From contig NZ_FOQT01000004.1 in the NCBI RefSeq assembly GCF_900113805.1, forward strand, positions 186,001-250,000: 64,000 nucleotides of DNA, read 5' to 3'. The stretch comes from Halpernia frigidisoli (GTDB taxonomy: Bacteria > Bacteroidota > Bacteroidia > Flavobacteriales > Weeksellaceae). Below are positions 9,204 through 18,301 of the stretch, in pieces. Below the pieces are notes generated by a model. The model saw only the letters and a program-made list of their open reading frames with translations, ran no database searches and was not told where the DNA came from. Numbering within the stretch: position 1 is the first letter of the stretch; each line of letters starts with the position of its first letter. Made by a program: the position numbers and the translations under genes.

Positions 9204-10109
9204 ATGAAAAAATTTCTCATATTTTTCCTTTTAATTTTTCTTTCAAATTCCTTTTCTGCGCAGGAATTATTGGCAAATGTACAGGTCAATTACAGCCAAA
9301 TTGGTGGTAGTAATACGCAGGTTTTTAAAACTTTAGAAAAAAGCTTGCGTGATTTTATTAATAATACGAGCTGGACGGGGAAAAAACTTCAGAATTTTGA
9401 AAAAATAAAATGTAATTTTTCAATTATTGTTTCAGAGCGACCGGCAAATAATTCTTTTAAAGGAAGTATCGTTGTGCAGGCAGTTCGTCCAACGTTTGAT
9501 TCCACTTATGAAAGTCCGCTTTTAAATCTGAATGACACTAATTTTTCTTTTACTTACACAGAAAATGAAAATTTAATTTTCAATGAAAGACAGTTTTCAG
9601 GTAAAAATTTAATTGATGTTATCAGTTATTATGCTTATATGGTTTTGGGTTATGACGGCGACAGTTTTAAATTAAAAGGTGGCGAAGATTATTTTCAAAA
9701 AGCACAAAAAATATCACAAAATTCGCAAAATCAATCGTTTGCAGGTTGGTCAATTGTTGAAGGTCCGAAGACAAGAGCTGGTTTGATAGAAGGCCTTTTA
9801 AATGAAAACAGTAATGTTTTAAGAAATACGTACTACGTTTACCACCGTTCCGGGATGGATAATCTAAGCAAACAGGATCAGAGCGCAGCCAAGCAAAACA
9901 TCGCAAATTCATTGATGCAGTTGAAAACTTATGAGAATAATTTTCAATTAAATTATCCTTTTAATCTGTTTATTGACAGTAAAAAAGATGAAATATTTAA
10001 TATTTTCAATACCACAAACAACGGTTCTGTGAATATGAATGAACTTAAAACGCTGATGTCAACTTTCGATCCGAAAGACATTGAAAGCAAATGGAATGTT
10101 TGGAAATAA
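9204..10109 (+). CDS. porD: PorD-like protein of the type IX secretion system (DUF4835)
   Basis: This 301-residue protein has a Sec signal peptide (about residues 1-19, cut before QELLANVQVNYSQIG). It matches the DUF4835 family, now linked to PorD of the type IX secretion system. Typical features are NTQVFKTLEKSLRDFINNTSW near residues 35-55 and the C-terminal LNELKTLMSTFDP-like ending. It sits between coaBC and recN, the position I recall for this family in flavobacteria. T9SS cargo proteins are encoded elsewhere in the window (31248-33144 type A, 61934-64000 type B). The exact role of PorD in the machine is still poorly defined. Confidence 0.83.
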   Translation: MKKFLIFFLLIFLSNSFSAQELLANVQVNYSQIGGSNTQVFKTLEKSLRDFINNTSWTGKKLQNFEKIKCNFSIIVSERPANNSFKGSIVVQAVRPTFDSTYESPLLNLNDTNFSFTYTENENLIFNERQFSGKNLIDVISYYAYMVLGYDGDSFKLKGGEDYFQKAQKISQNSQNQSFAGWSIVEGPKTRAGLIEGLLNENSNVLRNTYYVYHRSGMDNLSKQDQSAAKQNIANSLMQLKTYENNFQLNYPFNLFIDSKKDEIFNIFNTTNNGSVNMNELKTLMSTFDPKDIESKWNVWK

Positions 10110-10154
10110 GATTTCCAACTAATTTCTAAAATCATAAATCTACGACTTAAATAA

Positions 10155-11804
10155 ATGCTTACTAGAATTTTCATTAAAAATTTTGCCTTAATAGACCATC
10201 TTGAAATTAATTTGCACGAAGGTTTACAAGTAATCACAGGTGAAACCGGTGCAGGAAAATCTATTATTCTTGGTGCGTTACGTTTAATTTTAGGCGAAAG
10301 AGCGGATGTAAAATCCATTTCAAATTCTGACTCGAAAAGTATCGTAGAAGCAGAATTTAAATTGAATGATAACTTCAAAAATTATTTTGATAGTCAAGAT
10401 TTAGATTACGATTCCCATACGATAATTCGTCGGGAAATTCTACCAACCGGGAAATCCCGTGCTTTTATAAATGACGTTCCTGTGACGCTTGAAGTTTTAA
10501 AAAATCTTTCTCAAAGGTTGATCGATATTCATTCTCAGTTTGAAACTTCCAATATTTTTAATGAAGATTATCAGTTTAAAATAATCGACGGACTTTCTGA
10601 AAACAAAAATTTACTTCCCAATTATCAAAGGGAATTTTCAGAATATTTAAAGTTAAAAAATCATTTAGAAAAACTTAAAACGCAACTTTCTGAAGGTAAT
10701 AAAGAAGCAGATTACAAAGATTTTTTGCTTAATGAATTGCTAGATTCAGATTTGGATACTCTGGATTTTGATGAACTCCAAAATCAGTTAAGCACGCAAG
10801 AAAATGCGGAACAAATTTCTGAAAATTTAGCGCAAATAATTCAGAATTTTGGTGAAGAAAATTTAGGAATTTTTTCTCAACTTAACGATGCTCGTATTAA
10901 ATTAAATAAAATCGCACAACTTTCTAATCATTTTGAAAATCCACAACAAAGATTAGAAGAAGTTTGGCTGGAACTGAAAGATCTACTTTTAGAACTGGAA
11001 AATGAAGCCGAGAACATTGACATTAATGGCGAACTTTTACAAGAATTAAATCTTAAAACAAATAAAATAAATTCTTTATTTCTAAAACACAATGTCAATT
11101 CTGTGGTAGAATTAATTAACATAAGAAATGAAATTTCAGAGAATCAATCTCAGTTTTTAGATTTGGAAAATGAGATTGACAAGACGGAAAAAAGTCTTGA
11201 AAGTTCAAGAAAAAATCTTGAAAAATCTGTAAAAATTTTAAGCGAAAACAGACGAAAAATTATTCCTGTATTTACTAAAAAAATTGAAGCAATTATCAAA
11301 CAATTAGGTTTAGAAAAAGCTAAAATTGAAGTAGATTTAAAAGAATCAGGAAAATTGTCAACTTTTGGTAAAGAAAATATCCAGATTTTATTCCAGGCGA
11401 ATTCTGGTTTTCCTTTAAAGCCAATTCAGGACGCAATTTCCGGTGGAGAAAGAAGTCGCGTAATGCTTTCTATCAAAAAAATAATGGCAGAAAATTCCGA
11501 ATTGCCAAGTTTGATTTTAGATGAAATTGACACTGGCGTTTCTGGAAAAATCGCTGAAGAAATGGGAAATGTGATGCAGGAAATGGCGAAGGATCTGCAA
11601 TTAATTGTCATTACACATTTGGCGCAGGTTGCAGCAAAAGGAAATAACAATTACAAAGTAGTAAAACAAGATATTTCCGGGAAAACCCAATCGAATATTA
11701 TTCCTTTAAACGAAGCAGAAAAACTTCAGGAAATCGCGCAACTGCTTTCTGGCAGTAAGATCACGGAAGCGGCAGTTTTGCAGGCGAAAGAATTAATTGG
11801 TTAA
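10155..11804 (+). CDS. recN: DNA repair protein RecN
   Basis: This 549-residue SMC-like ATPase has Walker A GETGAGKS at residues 29-36, a long coiled-coil middle (about 150-370), the ABC signature ISGGERSRVMLSI and Walker B LILDEIDTGVSG in the C-terminal half, and the ITHLAQVAA H-loop. RecN acts early in double-strand-break repair by holding DNA ends or sister chromatids. Length is normal. It follows porD by 45 nt, probably in the same transcription unit. Confidence 0.97.
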   Translation: MLTRIFIKNFALIDHLEINLHEGLQVITGETGAGKSIILGALRLILGERADVKSISNSDSKSIVEAEFKLNDNFKNYFDSQDLDYDSHTIIRREILPTGKSRAFINDVPVTLEVLKNLSQRLIDIHSQFETSNIFNEDYQFKIIDGLSENKNLLPNYQREFSEYLKLKNHLEKLKTQLSEGNKEADYKDFLLNELLDSDLDTLDFDELQNQLSTQENAEQISENLAQIIQNFGEENLGIFSQLNDARIKLNKIAQLSNHFENPQQRLEEVWLELKDLLLELENEAENIDINGELLQELNLKTNKINSLFLKHNVNSVVELINIRNEISENQSQFLDLENEIDKTEKSLESSRKNLEKSVKILSENRRKIIPVFTKKIEAIIKQLGLEKAKIEVDLKESGKLSTFGKENIQILFQANSGFPLKPIQDAISGGERSRVMLSIKKIMAENSELPSLILDEIDTGVSGKIAEEMGNVMQEMAKDLQLIVITHLAQVAAKGNNNYKVVKQDISGKTQSNIIPLNEAEKLQEIAQLLSGSKITEAAVLQAKELIG

Positions 11805-11853
11805 AATGTAACATTCTTTAACATTTCTTAACTAATTATTTAAACTATCTGCT

Positions 11854-13320
11854 ATGTTTAAAAAATTAATTAATCTTGAAATCAAAAGTTTTTTTCGCAG
11901 TCCTCGTTTTGCGGCGGGAATTGCATTAAAAATCGGCACCATTTTTTTATTACTTTATTTCTCCGCAATCATTATCGGTGCTGCATTTGGACTTTATTTT
12001 GGTTCTTTGGCAGCTAAAGAAGATCCAATTGTAATGTTTTCTAAATATTTTATTGCTTATTGGGCGCTGGATCTGGTGCTAAAATTTATCTGGCAACAAT
12101 TGCCGACAAATAATATAAAACCATTATTAACGCAGAATATCAGTAAAAATATCATCACGCGTTACACGATGGTGAAAATATTGACTTCATTCTTTAGTTG
12201 GGCATTTTTATTGTTTTTTATTCCATTTGTAGCGCTATTAATTCATAACGGCTCTTTTCCCCTAATTTCCATTTTTAGTTTGGTTTTAGCTTCCGTTTCT
12301 TTTATCGTCATCAATACTTTTATTAACGTGATGATCAATAAAATTGATGGTTTGATGTATGGGCTTTTCGCCGTGTTGATTGGCGTTGCAGCCTTGCATT
12401 ATTTAAAAATTATCGATGTTTTTGCGTTTTCACAGCTTTTCTTTTTCACATTTTATAAAAACCATTTGTTGTTTTTGATTCCTTTATTTTTAGCGATATC
12501 GTTCAGCGTTTTAGTTTTTAGATTTATCAAAAGCAATCTGTATTTAGATAAAGGTTTGGAAGTTAAAAAAGCAGTTGGTAAAACTGAGAATATCGCTTTT
12601 TTAAATCAATTTGGTGCGGTTGGAACGTTTTTAAACAATGATCTTAAATTAATAAAACGCAGTAAAGCCGCAAGAGGCGCAGCAATCAGCGGAATTTTCT
12701 TCCTATTTTATGGCTTCTTCTTCATGACTGGTAATAGTTTCAAATTTCCACCAATTTTTCCGGGCATATTTATAACAGGAGGTTTTATGATTGTTTTTGG
12801 ACAAAAAGTTCCCGCGTGGGACAGTTCGTATTATTCTTTAATGATGACCCAAAATGTGCCTTACAAAGAATATTTAAAAGCAAAATGGTGGCTGGTTGTC
12901 ATTGCAACTTTAATTTCTATGGTTCTTGCAACCGGTTATGGTTTCTTAAAAGGTTGGGAATATTACTCTGCCATTTTCGCTGCCGGACTTTACAATTTAG
13001 GTGTAAACGCTTATGTTACTTTGTTTGCAGGTGCTTTTAACAAAAGACCGGTCGATTTGAACTCTGCTGCAAAAGGTTTTTCAAACGGGCAAAATAATTT
13101 TAGCATTAAAAATTTCATCTTATTGATTCCCCAATTTATAGTTCCGATCGGTGTTTTTATGGGCGTTAAATATTTCTTTGGTTTAACTGCCGCTGTTCTT
13201 GCAATCGCGTTTCTAGGTTTTATTGGATTTTTATTAAGAGATAAAATTTTCGACATCATTGTAAAAACCTACAAAACTGAAAAATATTCCACTTTGTCTG
13301 CCTTTAAAAAATTAGATTAA
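11854..13320 (+). CDS. DUF5687 family ABC-transporter permease
   Basis: This 488-residue protein has about 11-12 hydrophobic segments and no ATPase motif. Its start (FKKLINLEIKSFFRSPRFA) and overall shape match DUF5687, a Bacteroidetes family of putative ABC-2 permeases. The following gene (13459) supplies an ABC ATPase, so the two probably form one exporter. They are separated by a 138-bp spacer that holds a heptamer repeat array. The transported substrate is unknown. Confidence 0.82.
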   Translation: MFKKLINLEIKSFFRSPRFAAGIALKIGTIFLLLYFSAIIIGAAFGLYFGSLAAKEDPIVMFSKYFIAYWALDLVLKFIWQQLPTNNIKPLLTQNISKNIITRYTMVKILTSFFSWAFLLFFIPFVALLIHNGSFPLISIFSLVLASVSFIVINTFINVMINKIDGLMYGLFAVLIGVAALHYLKIIDVFAFSQLFFFTFYKNHLLFLIPLFLAISFSVLVFRFIKSNLYLDKGLEVKKAVGKTENIAFLNQFGAVGTFLNNDLKLIKRSKAARGAAISGIFFLFYGFFFMTGNSFKFPPIFPGIFITGGFMIVFGQKVPAWDSSYYSLMMTQNVPYKEYLKAKWWLVVIATLISMVLATGYGFLKGWEYYSAIFAAGLYNLGVNAYVTLFAGAFNKRPVDLNSAAKGFSNGQNNFSIKNFILLIPQFIVPIGVFMGVKYFFGLTAAVLAIAFLGFIGFLLRDKIFDIIVKTYKTEKYSTLSAFKKLD

Positions 13321-13374
13321 AAAAGTAAAAAGTAAAAAGTAAAAAGTAAAAAGTAAAAAGTAAAAAGTAAAAAG
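13318..13374. repeat. Heptamer tandem repeat, unit AAAAAGT
   Basis: Seven near-perfect copies of AAAAAGT plus a partial eighth start directly at the stop codon of the DUF5687 gene. The array is noncoding and lies between the permease and ATPase genes of an ABC pair. It is one of five period-7 arrays in the window. Confidence 0.95.
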
Positions 13375-13384
13375 ATTTATTTAG

Positions 13385-13440
13385 AGACCATTAAAAATCT
13401 TGGCCCTCTTTGCGAAAATCTTTGCGCCTTTGCGTGAAAA
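13385..13440. repeat. CTTTGCG-rich dispersed-repeat fragment
   Basis: CTTTGCG occurs three times within 30 bp just upstream of the ABC ATPase start. The style is similar to the CACAAAG/CTTTGTG element at 27821-27956. It is probably a remnant of a dispersed noncoding repeat of Bacteroidetes; this is an inference from memory of such genomes. Confidence 0.4.
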
Positions 13441-13458
13441 AAATAAAAAATTAAAACC

Positions 13459-14172
13459 ATGATTACAATAAATAATATTTCAAAAGTTTACGGCGATAAA
13501 AAAGTTTTAAACATTCAAAACCTGGAAATTCCAAAAGGCGAAAGTTTCGGTTTGGTCGGAAATAACGGCGCGGGAAAAACAACGCTTTTTTCTGTGCTTT
13601 TAGATTTAATTCAGGCAAGTTCCGGGGAGATTTTAATTGACAATGAAAACGTTGCTAAATCTGAAAACTGGAAAACCAAAGTTTCTGCGTTCGTAGATGA
13701 ATCATTTTTAATTGGTTATCTCACGCCGGAAGAATATTTTTATTTCATCGGCGAACTTCGCGGACAAAACAAAGCCTCGGTTGATGATTTTTTAAAGCAA
13801 TTTTCAGATTTTTTTAATGGTGAAATCATCAACGCCGGAAAATACGTTCGTGATCTTTCCAAAGGAAATCAGAAAAAAGTAGGTGTTGTTGGCGCATTAA
13901 TTGGCAAACCGGAAATCATAATTTTAGATGAACCTTTCGCCAACCTCGATCCTTCCACACAAATTAAACTTAAAAATTTAATTAGAAAATGGTCACAAGA
14001 TTCACAAGTTACGTTTCTAATTTCCAGCCACGATTTGGCGCACACAACGGAAGTGAGCAACAGAATTGTCGTTTTAAACAAAGGCGAAATTGTAAAAGAC
14101 ATCAAAACAAACCCGGAAACTTTGAAAGAACTTGAAGATTTCTTTGCGGAATCTGTGGTAGAAATAAATTAA
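13459..14172 (+). CDS. ABC transporter ATP-binding protein
   Basis: This 237-residue ATPase has Walker A GNNGAGKTT (residues 34-42), a Q-loop region, the signature LSKGNQKK, Walker B IIILDEPFANLDP and the H-loop SSHDL. The signature deviates slightly from LSGGQ, as is usual for ABC-2 export ATPases. It pairs with the DUF5687 permease upstream. There is no substrate evidence. Confidence 0.93.
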   Translation: MITINNISKVYGDKKVLNIQNLEIPKGESFGLVGNNGAGKTTLFSVLLDLIQASSGEILIDNENVAKSENWKTKVSAFVDESFLIGYLTPEEYFYFIGELRGQNKASVDDFLKQFSDFFNGEIINAGKYVRDLSKGNQKKVGVVGALIGKPEIIILDEPFANLDPSTQIKLKNLIRKWSQDSQVTFLISSHDLAHTTEVSNRIVVLNKGEIVKDIKTNPETLKELEDFFAESVVEIN

Positions 14173-14196
14173 GACGATAATTAATAACTTTTAAAA

Positions 14197-14775
14197 ATGA
14201 TTAAAAATTTTTTAGAAAGTTCTATTAAGCAATTTGAATATTATAAAATGCTTGGTGATAAAACGTTTTCCCAATTGTCGGAAGAACATTTGTTTTTAGA
14301 ATTAAATAAGGAAACCAATAGTATTGCAATAATTGTAAATCATCTTAATGGAAATATGCTTTCTCGCTGGTCAGATTTTTTAACAACAGACGGAGAAAAA
14401 GATTGGCGAAATAGAGATAATGAATTTGAAAATAGAATACAAAATGAAACTGATCTTTTAAAAAAATGGAATGAAGGTTGGGATTGTTTATTGAATGCGA
14501 TTACGCCTTTAACTGTCACAGATTTTGAAACTGAAATATTTATTAGAAATCAAGGTCACACCGTAATTGAGGCAATAAATCGTCAGTTGGCTCATTATTC
14601 TTATCATGTTGGGCAAATTGTTTTACTTGGCAAGATTTTCTTAGATGAAAAATGGATATCACTTTCTATTCCAAAAGGAAATTCACAAACATATAATTCT
14701 GAAAAATTTTCCAAGCCAAAAATCAAGAAACATTTTACGGATGAATATTTAAATGAAAATAAAAAAGCGGATTAA
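14197..14775 (+). CDS. DUF1572/DinB-like four-helix protein
   Basis: This 192-residue protein has DinB-superfamily metal-site histidines: IIVNHLNGNMLSRW near residue 50 and the pair in QLAHYSYHVGQIV near residues 130-141. That spacing fits the DUF1572 branch. DinB-like proteins bind a divalent metal and some act as thiol transferases (bacillithiol or mycothiol S-transferases). bshB1 at 19574 shows that this organism probably makes bacillithiol, so a bacillithiol-linked role is possible but unproven. It starts 25 nt after the ABC ATPase gene. Confidence 0.8.
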   Translation: MIKNFLESSIKQFEYYKMLGDKTFSQLSEEHLFLELNKETNSIAIIVNHLNGNMLSRWSDFLTTDGEKDWRNRDNEFENRIQNETDLLKKWNEGWDCLLNAITPLTVTDFETEIFIRNQGHTVIEAINRQLAHYSYHVGQIVLLGKIFLDEKWISLSIPKGNSQTYNSEKFSKPKIKKHFTDEYLNENKKAD

Positions 14776-14798
14776 AAATTTTTAATCCGCTTTTCATT
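14762..14798 (+). terminator. Intrinsic terminator overlapping the DinB-like stop codon
   Basis: A perfect inverted repeat (AAAAGCGGATTAAAAA and its complement) includes the TAA stop and is followed by T-rich sequence. The last codons of the gene therefore form the left arm of the hairpin. Confidence 0.85.
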
Positions 14799-14808
14799 TT
14801 TATAATTT

Positions 14809-14885
14809 CCGACAACCGACAACCGACAACCGACAACCGACAACCGACAACCGACAACCGACAACCGACAACCGACAACTGACAA
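14809..14885. repeat. Heptamer tandem repeat, unit CCGACAA
   Basis: Ten perfect copies of CCGACAA (14809-14878) are followed by one CTGACAA copy. The array fills the space between the terminator of the DinB-like gene and the fumC stop (14893). It is much richer in GC than its surroundings. An apparent small ORF through it is only a product of the repeat. Confidence 0.97.
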
Positions 14886-14892
14886 CCAAATC

Positions 14893-16287
14893 CTACTTCA
14901 ATCCACCCACCATATCTTCCGGTTTCACCCATTCATCAAATTGTTCCGCCGTTAAAAGTCCAAGATTTACGGCTTCTTCTTTTAAAGTCGTTCCGTTTTT
15001 ATGCGCTGTTTTTGCGATTTTTGCGGCATTTTCGTAACCGATATGCGTATTTAAAGCAGTTACGAGCATCAAAGACTTATCAACCAATTCTTTAATTCTC
15101 GGTAAATTTGGTTCAATTCCAACGGCGCAATGGTCGTTAAAAGAAATACACGCATCGCCCAAAAGTTGCGCCGACTGTAAAAAATTTGCAGCCATCACGG
15201 GTTTAAAAACATTCAGTTCGTAATTTCCCTGCGTCCCTGCAAAAGAAATCGTCACATCATTTCCTAAAACCTGCGCGCAAACCATTGTCAAAGCCTCATT
15301 CTGCGTCGGATTTACTTTTCCGGGCATAATTGAAGAACCCGGTTCATTTTCCGGAATATGAATTTCACCAATTCCAGAACGTGGTCCGGAAGCAAGTAAA
15401 CGAATATCCTGCGCAATTTTATACAAAGAAACCGCTAATTGTTTTAGCGCGCCGTGCGTTTCCACAATTGCGTCGTGCGCTGCAAGCGCTTCGTATTTAT
15501 TCGGCGCAGTGACGAAAGGCAAATTGGTAAATTCTGCGATATATTTCGCCACCAAAACATCGTAACCTTTTGGTGTGTTTAAGCCAGTTCCTACAGCAGT
15601 TCCGCCCAAAGCGAGTTCCTGCAAATGTTCCAAAGTATTTTTTATCGCTTTCAAAGCATAATTTAATTGCGCCACGTAACCGGAAAATTCCTGTCCCAAA
15701 GTAATTGGCGTCGCATCCATTAGATGCGTTCTTCCGATTTTCACGATGGTAGAAAATTCTTCAGATTTACTTTTTAAAGTATCTCTCAGTTTTTCAACCG
15801 CAGGAATCGTGGTTTCAACCACTTTTTTGTACGCTGCAATATGCATCGCCGTGGGAAAAGTATCGTTAGAAGATTGCGATTTATTCACATCATCATTCGG
15901 ATGAACTTCCGCTTTTTCACCTAATTTTCCACCAGAATTAACGTGAGATCTGTTAGAGATCACTTCATTCACATTCATGTTAGATTGAGTTCCAGAACCA
16001 GTTTGCCAAATCACAAGTGGAAATTGATCCGCCAATTTTCCTTCCAAAATTTCATCACAAACTTTAGAAATCGCATCACGTTTTTCACTTGATAAAACTC
16101 CTAATTCTGCATTCGTAAAAGCCGCTGCTTTTTTCAAATACGCAAAGGCTTCGATAATTTCTTTTGGCATAGACGCTTCAGGTCCAATTTTGAAATTGTT
16201 TCTGGAACGCTCGGTTTGCGCGCCCCAAAATTTGTCCGCAGGCACTTGTACGTCGCCCATCGTGTCTTTTTCTATTCTGAAATCCAT
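14893..16287 (-). CDS. fumC: Class II fumarate hydratase
   Basis: This 464-residue enzyme carries the fumarase/aspartase signature [15 protein letters not shown] near residues 316-330, plus [15 protein letters not shown] and [15 protein letters not shown]. These are class II fumarase features and distinguish it from aspartase. It interconverts fumarate and malate in the TCA cycle in the cytoplasm. Length is normal. The minus-strand start (ATG at 16287) is well placed, with a repeat element about 55 bp upstream. Confidence 0.96.
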   Translation of the reverse strand: MDFRIEKDTMGDVQVPADKFWGAQTERSRNNFKIGPEASMPKEIIEAFAYLKKAAAFTNAELGVLSSEKRDAISKVCDEILEGKLADQFPLVIWQTGSGTQSNMNVNEVISNRSHVNSGGKLGEKAEVHPNDDVNKSQSSNDTFPTAMHIAAYKKVVETTIPAVEKLRDTLKSKSEEFSTIVKIGRTHLMDATPITLGQEFSGYVAQLNYALKAIKNTLEHLQELALGGTAVGTGLNTPKGYDVLVAKYIAEFTNLPFVTAPNKYEALAAHDAIVETHGALKQLAVSLYKIAQDIRLLASGPRSGIGEIHIPENEPGSSIMPGKVNPTQNEALTMVCAQVLGNDVTISFAGTQGNYELNVFKPVMAANFLQSAQLLGDACISFNDHCAVGIEPNLPRIKELVDKSLMLVTALNTHIGYENAAKIAKTAHKNGTTLKEEAVNLGLLTAEQFDEWVKPEDMVGGLK

Positions 16288-16341
16288 AGTTTTTTATTTT
16301 ATTTTTTTAGGAGCAAGAAGATTTTTGTTTCTTTTTAAATC

Positions 16342-16410
16342 TGTCCTGCTTTCCGCTATATCTTTTTATCCGCCGCAGCGGACAAAAAGGATGTCGCTTC
16401 AATCAGGGCT
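16342..16410. repeat. Palindromic AGCGRCATCC element, copy 1 (reverse orientation)
   Basis: In reverse orientation it reads a left arm AGCGACATCCTTTTT, a 6-bp core stem (GTCCGC/GCGGAT, loop TGCG) and a right arm AAAAAGATATAGCGGA. Copies with the same arms and different cores lie at 21268-21350 and 52899-53007. It lies between the divergent fumC and WYL-regulator genes. Confidence 0.85.
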
Positions 16411-16572
16411 AAATTTCAGATTTATTTCTATTTTTCAACCAATAAAAGTGCTGAAAAATTTCAATTACGAATTTACGCTTTTCTAAAATTATGTCAAAAT
16501 GATAAAACTCAACAGTTTTAGCAAAATCTTAAGTATTTTGCCGTATTTTAAGACAGTTAATTTTTATTTATC

Positions 16573-16580
16573 TATTTTTG
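16573..16580 (+). promoter_or_regulatory. -7 promoter box for the WYL regulator
   Basis: TATTTTTG ends 5 nt before the ATG at 16586, the spacing seen for leaderless transcripts. This box is the main reason for preferring 16586 over the upstream ATG at 16499 as the start. Confidence 0.5.
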
Positions 16581-16585
16581 ACCAA

Positions 16586-17644
16586 ATGTCACAAAGATCC
16601 CAACGTTTACTTAAAATTTACAGTTTATTGAAAACCGGTCCGGTTTCAATTGACACGATGACTCAGTTGGCTGAAAAGAATGATTTTAATATTTCCCGGC
16701 GCACACTTTACAGAGATCTGAATGAACTTGAAAACGCATTGACTCTTCAAAACGAAAGATTAGTTGTAAAAACCGGGGAAAAGAACAAAAAGATCTGGAA
16801 GATTGAGTATAATACGAGCGATGATTCTTTAAATGAATTTGATATTTACAGCTACCTTCTATTTAAAAACTTTATGACTTTACCGGTTTTGACTTCCCGC
16901 AAAACCACAATGGACAAAATTGAAAAATTACTTTATGAAACCCATAGTAAGAGTCGTTTTGAAGATTTCTCTGGACATGCTGAAAGACAAATTGTAAGCA
17001 GTCATTTTTATGAGGTTAATTTCAAGGATATTTACCTTAAAATTTTAGACCAGTGCATTTGGTGTATTCAAAACAATCGCGAGCTTGAGATTTGCGAATT
17101 TGAATTTGATTACACCTCACTTGGTGATGATATAGTTTTTCCGTGTACCATTCTGCCCCTTCAGATCATGTATCACCGCGGAGTTGTGCATTTGGTGGGC
17201 TTTATAAAATACAATCATAAATTCGTGATCGTAGGTTTAGAGCAGATCAAAGATTACAAACTCACCAATAATATGTTTGACCGCAATACGCTTTTAAATC
17301 AAATGGATGATCATCTTATGCGGCGTTTCGGTGTGACGGAAAATATGACAAACGATATTTACAATATTGAAATAGAATTTACCGTCAAAACCGGTACTTT
17401 CATCAAAAATTTATTTTGGCATCCAACTCAAAAATTTAAAACATTAGAAAGTAGAAACCTTTTATTTTCCATGACATGTGGTATCAATAGGGAACTTGTA
17501 GGATGGATTTTTCAGTGGATGAGCAATGCAAAAGTAATAAAACCGGAAATTTTAAGAACAATGGTTACAAATAAGTTTAAAGAGGTTCTGGAAATCTACT
17601 CTGAAGATAAAATATTGGTTTCCAACAATTCATTCAGAATATAA
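16586..17644 (+). CDS. HTH/WYL-domain transcriptional regulator
   Basis: The 352-residue product starts best at 16586 (MSQRSQRLLKIYSLLK), where a winged helix-turn-helix begins; the in-frame ATG at 16499 would place the promoter box inside the gene. The N-terminal HTH (about residues 1-65) includes NISRRTLYRDLNELE. A central WYL-type region follows around residues 150-240 (ILPLQIMYHRGVVHLVGFIKYNHKFVIVGLEQI), then a C-terminal WCX-like part. WYL regulators sense nucleic acids or nucleotides and often control DNA-damage or defence genes, but no defence gene is adjacent here. A hairpin terminator follows at 17721-17755. Confidence 0.85.
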   Translation: MSQRSQRLLKIYSLLKTGPVSIDTMTQLAEKNDFNISRRTLYRDLNELENALTLQNERLVVKTGEKNKKIWKIEYNTSDDSLNEFDIYSYLLFKNFMTLPVLTSRKTTMDKIEKLLYETHSKSRFEDFSGHAERQIVSSHFYEVNFKDIYLKILDQCIWCIQNNRELEICEFEFDYTSLGDDIVFPCTILPLQIMYHRGVVHLVGFIKYNHKFVIVGLEQIKDYKLTNNMFDRNTLLNQMDDHLMRRFGVTENMTNDIYNIEIEFTVKTGTFIKNLFWHPTQKFKTLESRNLLFSMTCGINRELVGWIFQWMSNAKVIKPEILRTMVTNKFKEVLEIYSEDKILVSNNSFRI

Positions 17645-17720
17645 AATCTGGTTGACAAAAGATGTCAATCTATATTATTAGATTTGTCGTTCCTAAATTT
17701 TAGGAGAACACAAATGATGA

Positions 17721-17755
17721 AAAAGGCGGGAGATTTATTTCCCGTCTTTATTTTT
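17721..17755 (+). terminator. Intrinsic terminator after the WYL regulator
   Basis: A stem of GGCGGGA against TCCCGTC (one G-T pair) has flanking A and T runs, followed by TTTATTTTT. It ends the WYL-regulator transcript. Confidence 0.7.
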
Positions 17756-17834
17756 AAAGATTTTTACTCTTTATTTAGTTATTAAAGATAATCTAATAAT
17801 TTAACTTTAAGCGGGAAAAATCAACCTCAAAATC

Positions 17835-17865
17835 TTTGCTTTAAGAAAAAAATAGTTTATTTTTG
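17835..17865 (+). promoter_or_regulatory. Full Bacteroidetes promoter (TTTG-N19-TATTTTTG)
   Basis: TTTG at 17835-17838 and TATTTTTG at 17858-17865 are spaced exactly 19 nt, a perfect match to the -33/-7 consensus of Bacteroidetes. The small membrane-protein gene starts 17 nt downstream. This supports that gene being real. Confidence 0.85.
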
Positions 17866-17881
17866 CCTAAAATCTATTACG

Positions 17882-18172
17882 ATGATTATGTTATCTGCTT
17901 TTTGGCCTTTTTACCAGTTCCTTGGTTTTTGTTTCTTTTTAGGAATGATGCTTGTGGGGTTTTGGTGCATATTTATGTTCTTTGGTTTTGTTCTTCCACT
18001 TTGGTTGACACAAGGTCTTTGGGAATATTTTGGAAAATCAAAAGCGTTTGATCCGGAAGAAGTACGATTCAAAAAACTTTATGAAAAAGAAGGTTATGAA
18101 GTAATTTATAATAATCCGAAAGGTCATGGTCCGTATTTGCACCACGACTCTGATTCTCACGCAGCACATTAA
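17882..18172 (+). CDS. Small membrane protein of unknown function
   Basis: This 96-residue protein has two hydrophobic segments (about residues 4-25 and 25-45, rich in Phe, Leu and Met). A charged C-terminal half (FGKSKAFDPEEVRFKKLYEKEGYEV) ends in a His-rich tail (GHGPYLHHDSDSHAAH). An alternative start is the ATG two codons later. A consensus promoter sits directly upstream and a terminator-like hairpin lies at 18226-18258, so it is likely a single-gene unit. The His/Asp-rich tail could bind metal, which is speculative. I do not recognise the family. Confidence 0.75.
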   Translation: MIMLSAFWPFYQFLGFCFFLGMMLVGFWCIFMFFGFVLPLWLTQGLWEYFGKSKAFDPEEVRFKKLYEKEGYEVIYNNPKGHGPYLHHDSDSHAAH

Positions 18173-18225
18173 TTTTGCAATTCTTCGCTCTGCAGGAATT
18201 GCCACAAGCGAAACATTATATATTT

Positions 18226-18258
18226 AAATCCATTCAATATTTTGAGTGGATTTTTTTT
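18226..18258 (+). terminator. Terminator-like hairpin, left copy of a duplicated pair
   Basis: AAATCCA pairs with TGGATTT around a TTGAG-containing loop and is followed by eight Ts. A near copy lies at 19172-19203; the two bracket the broken lipoprotein gene. Both are preceded by a related AATTCTTCG sequence. Confidence 0.75.
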
Positions 18259-18301
18259 AAATATAAATAAATTTTAGCAAAACCTTTTTTAAAAAAATTC
18301 A

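Noticed and set aside
12816-13040. Overlapping ORF inside the DUF5687 gene
   Set aside because: It is Cys/Phe-rich and in a shadow frame of a clear membrane-protein gene.
14809-14885. Possible CRISPR array
   Set aside because: Units are 7 bp with no spacers, and no cas gene is present.
14735-14932. Open frame on the minus strand with repeated CRLSVVG units
   Set aside because: It is only a read-through of the CCGACAA heptamer array; 7-bp units give a repeating heptapeptide in any open frame.
16499-16585. N-terminal extension of the WYL regulator
   Set aside because: The promoter box at 16573-16580 would lie inside the gene, and the DNA-binding domain begins right after the ATG at 16586.
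17697-17715. Palindrome CCTAAA-T-TTTAGG as an operator
   Set aside because: It is short and AT-rich, seen once, and lies downstream of the regulator gene with no target promoter next to it.
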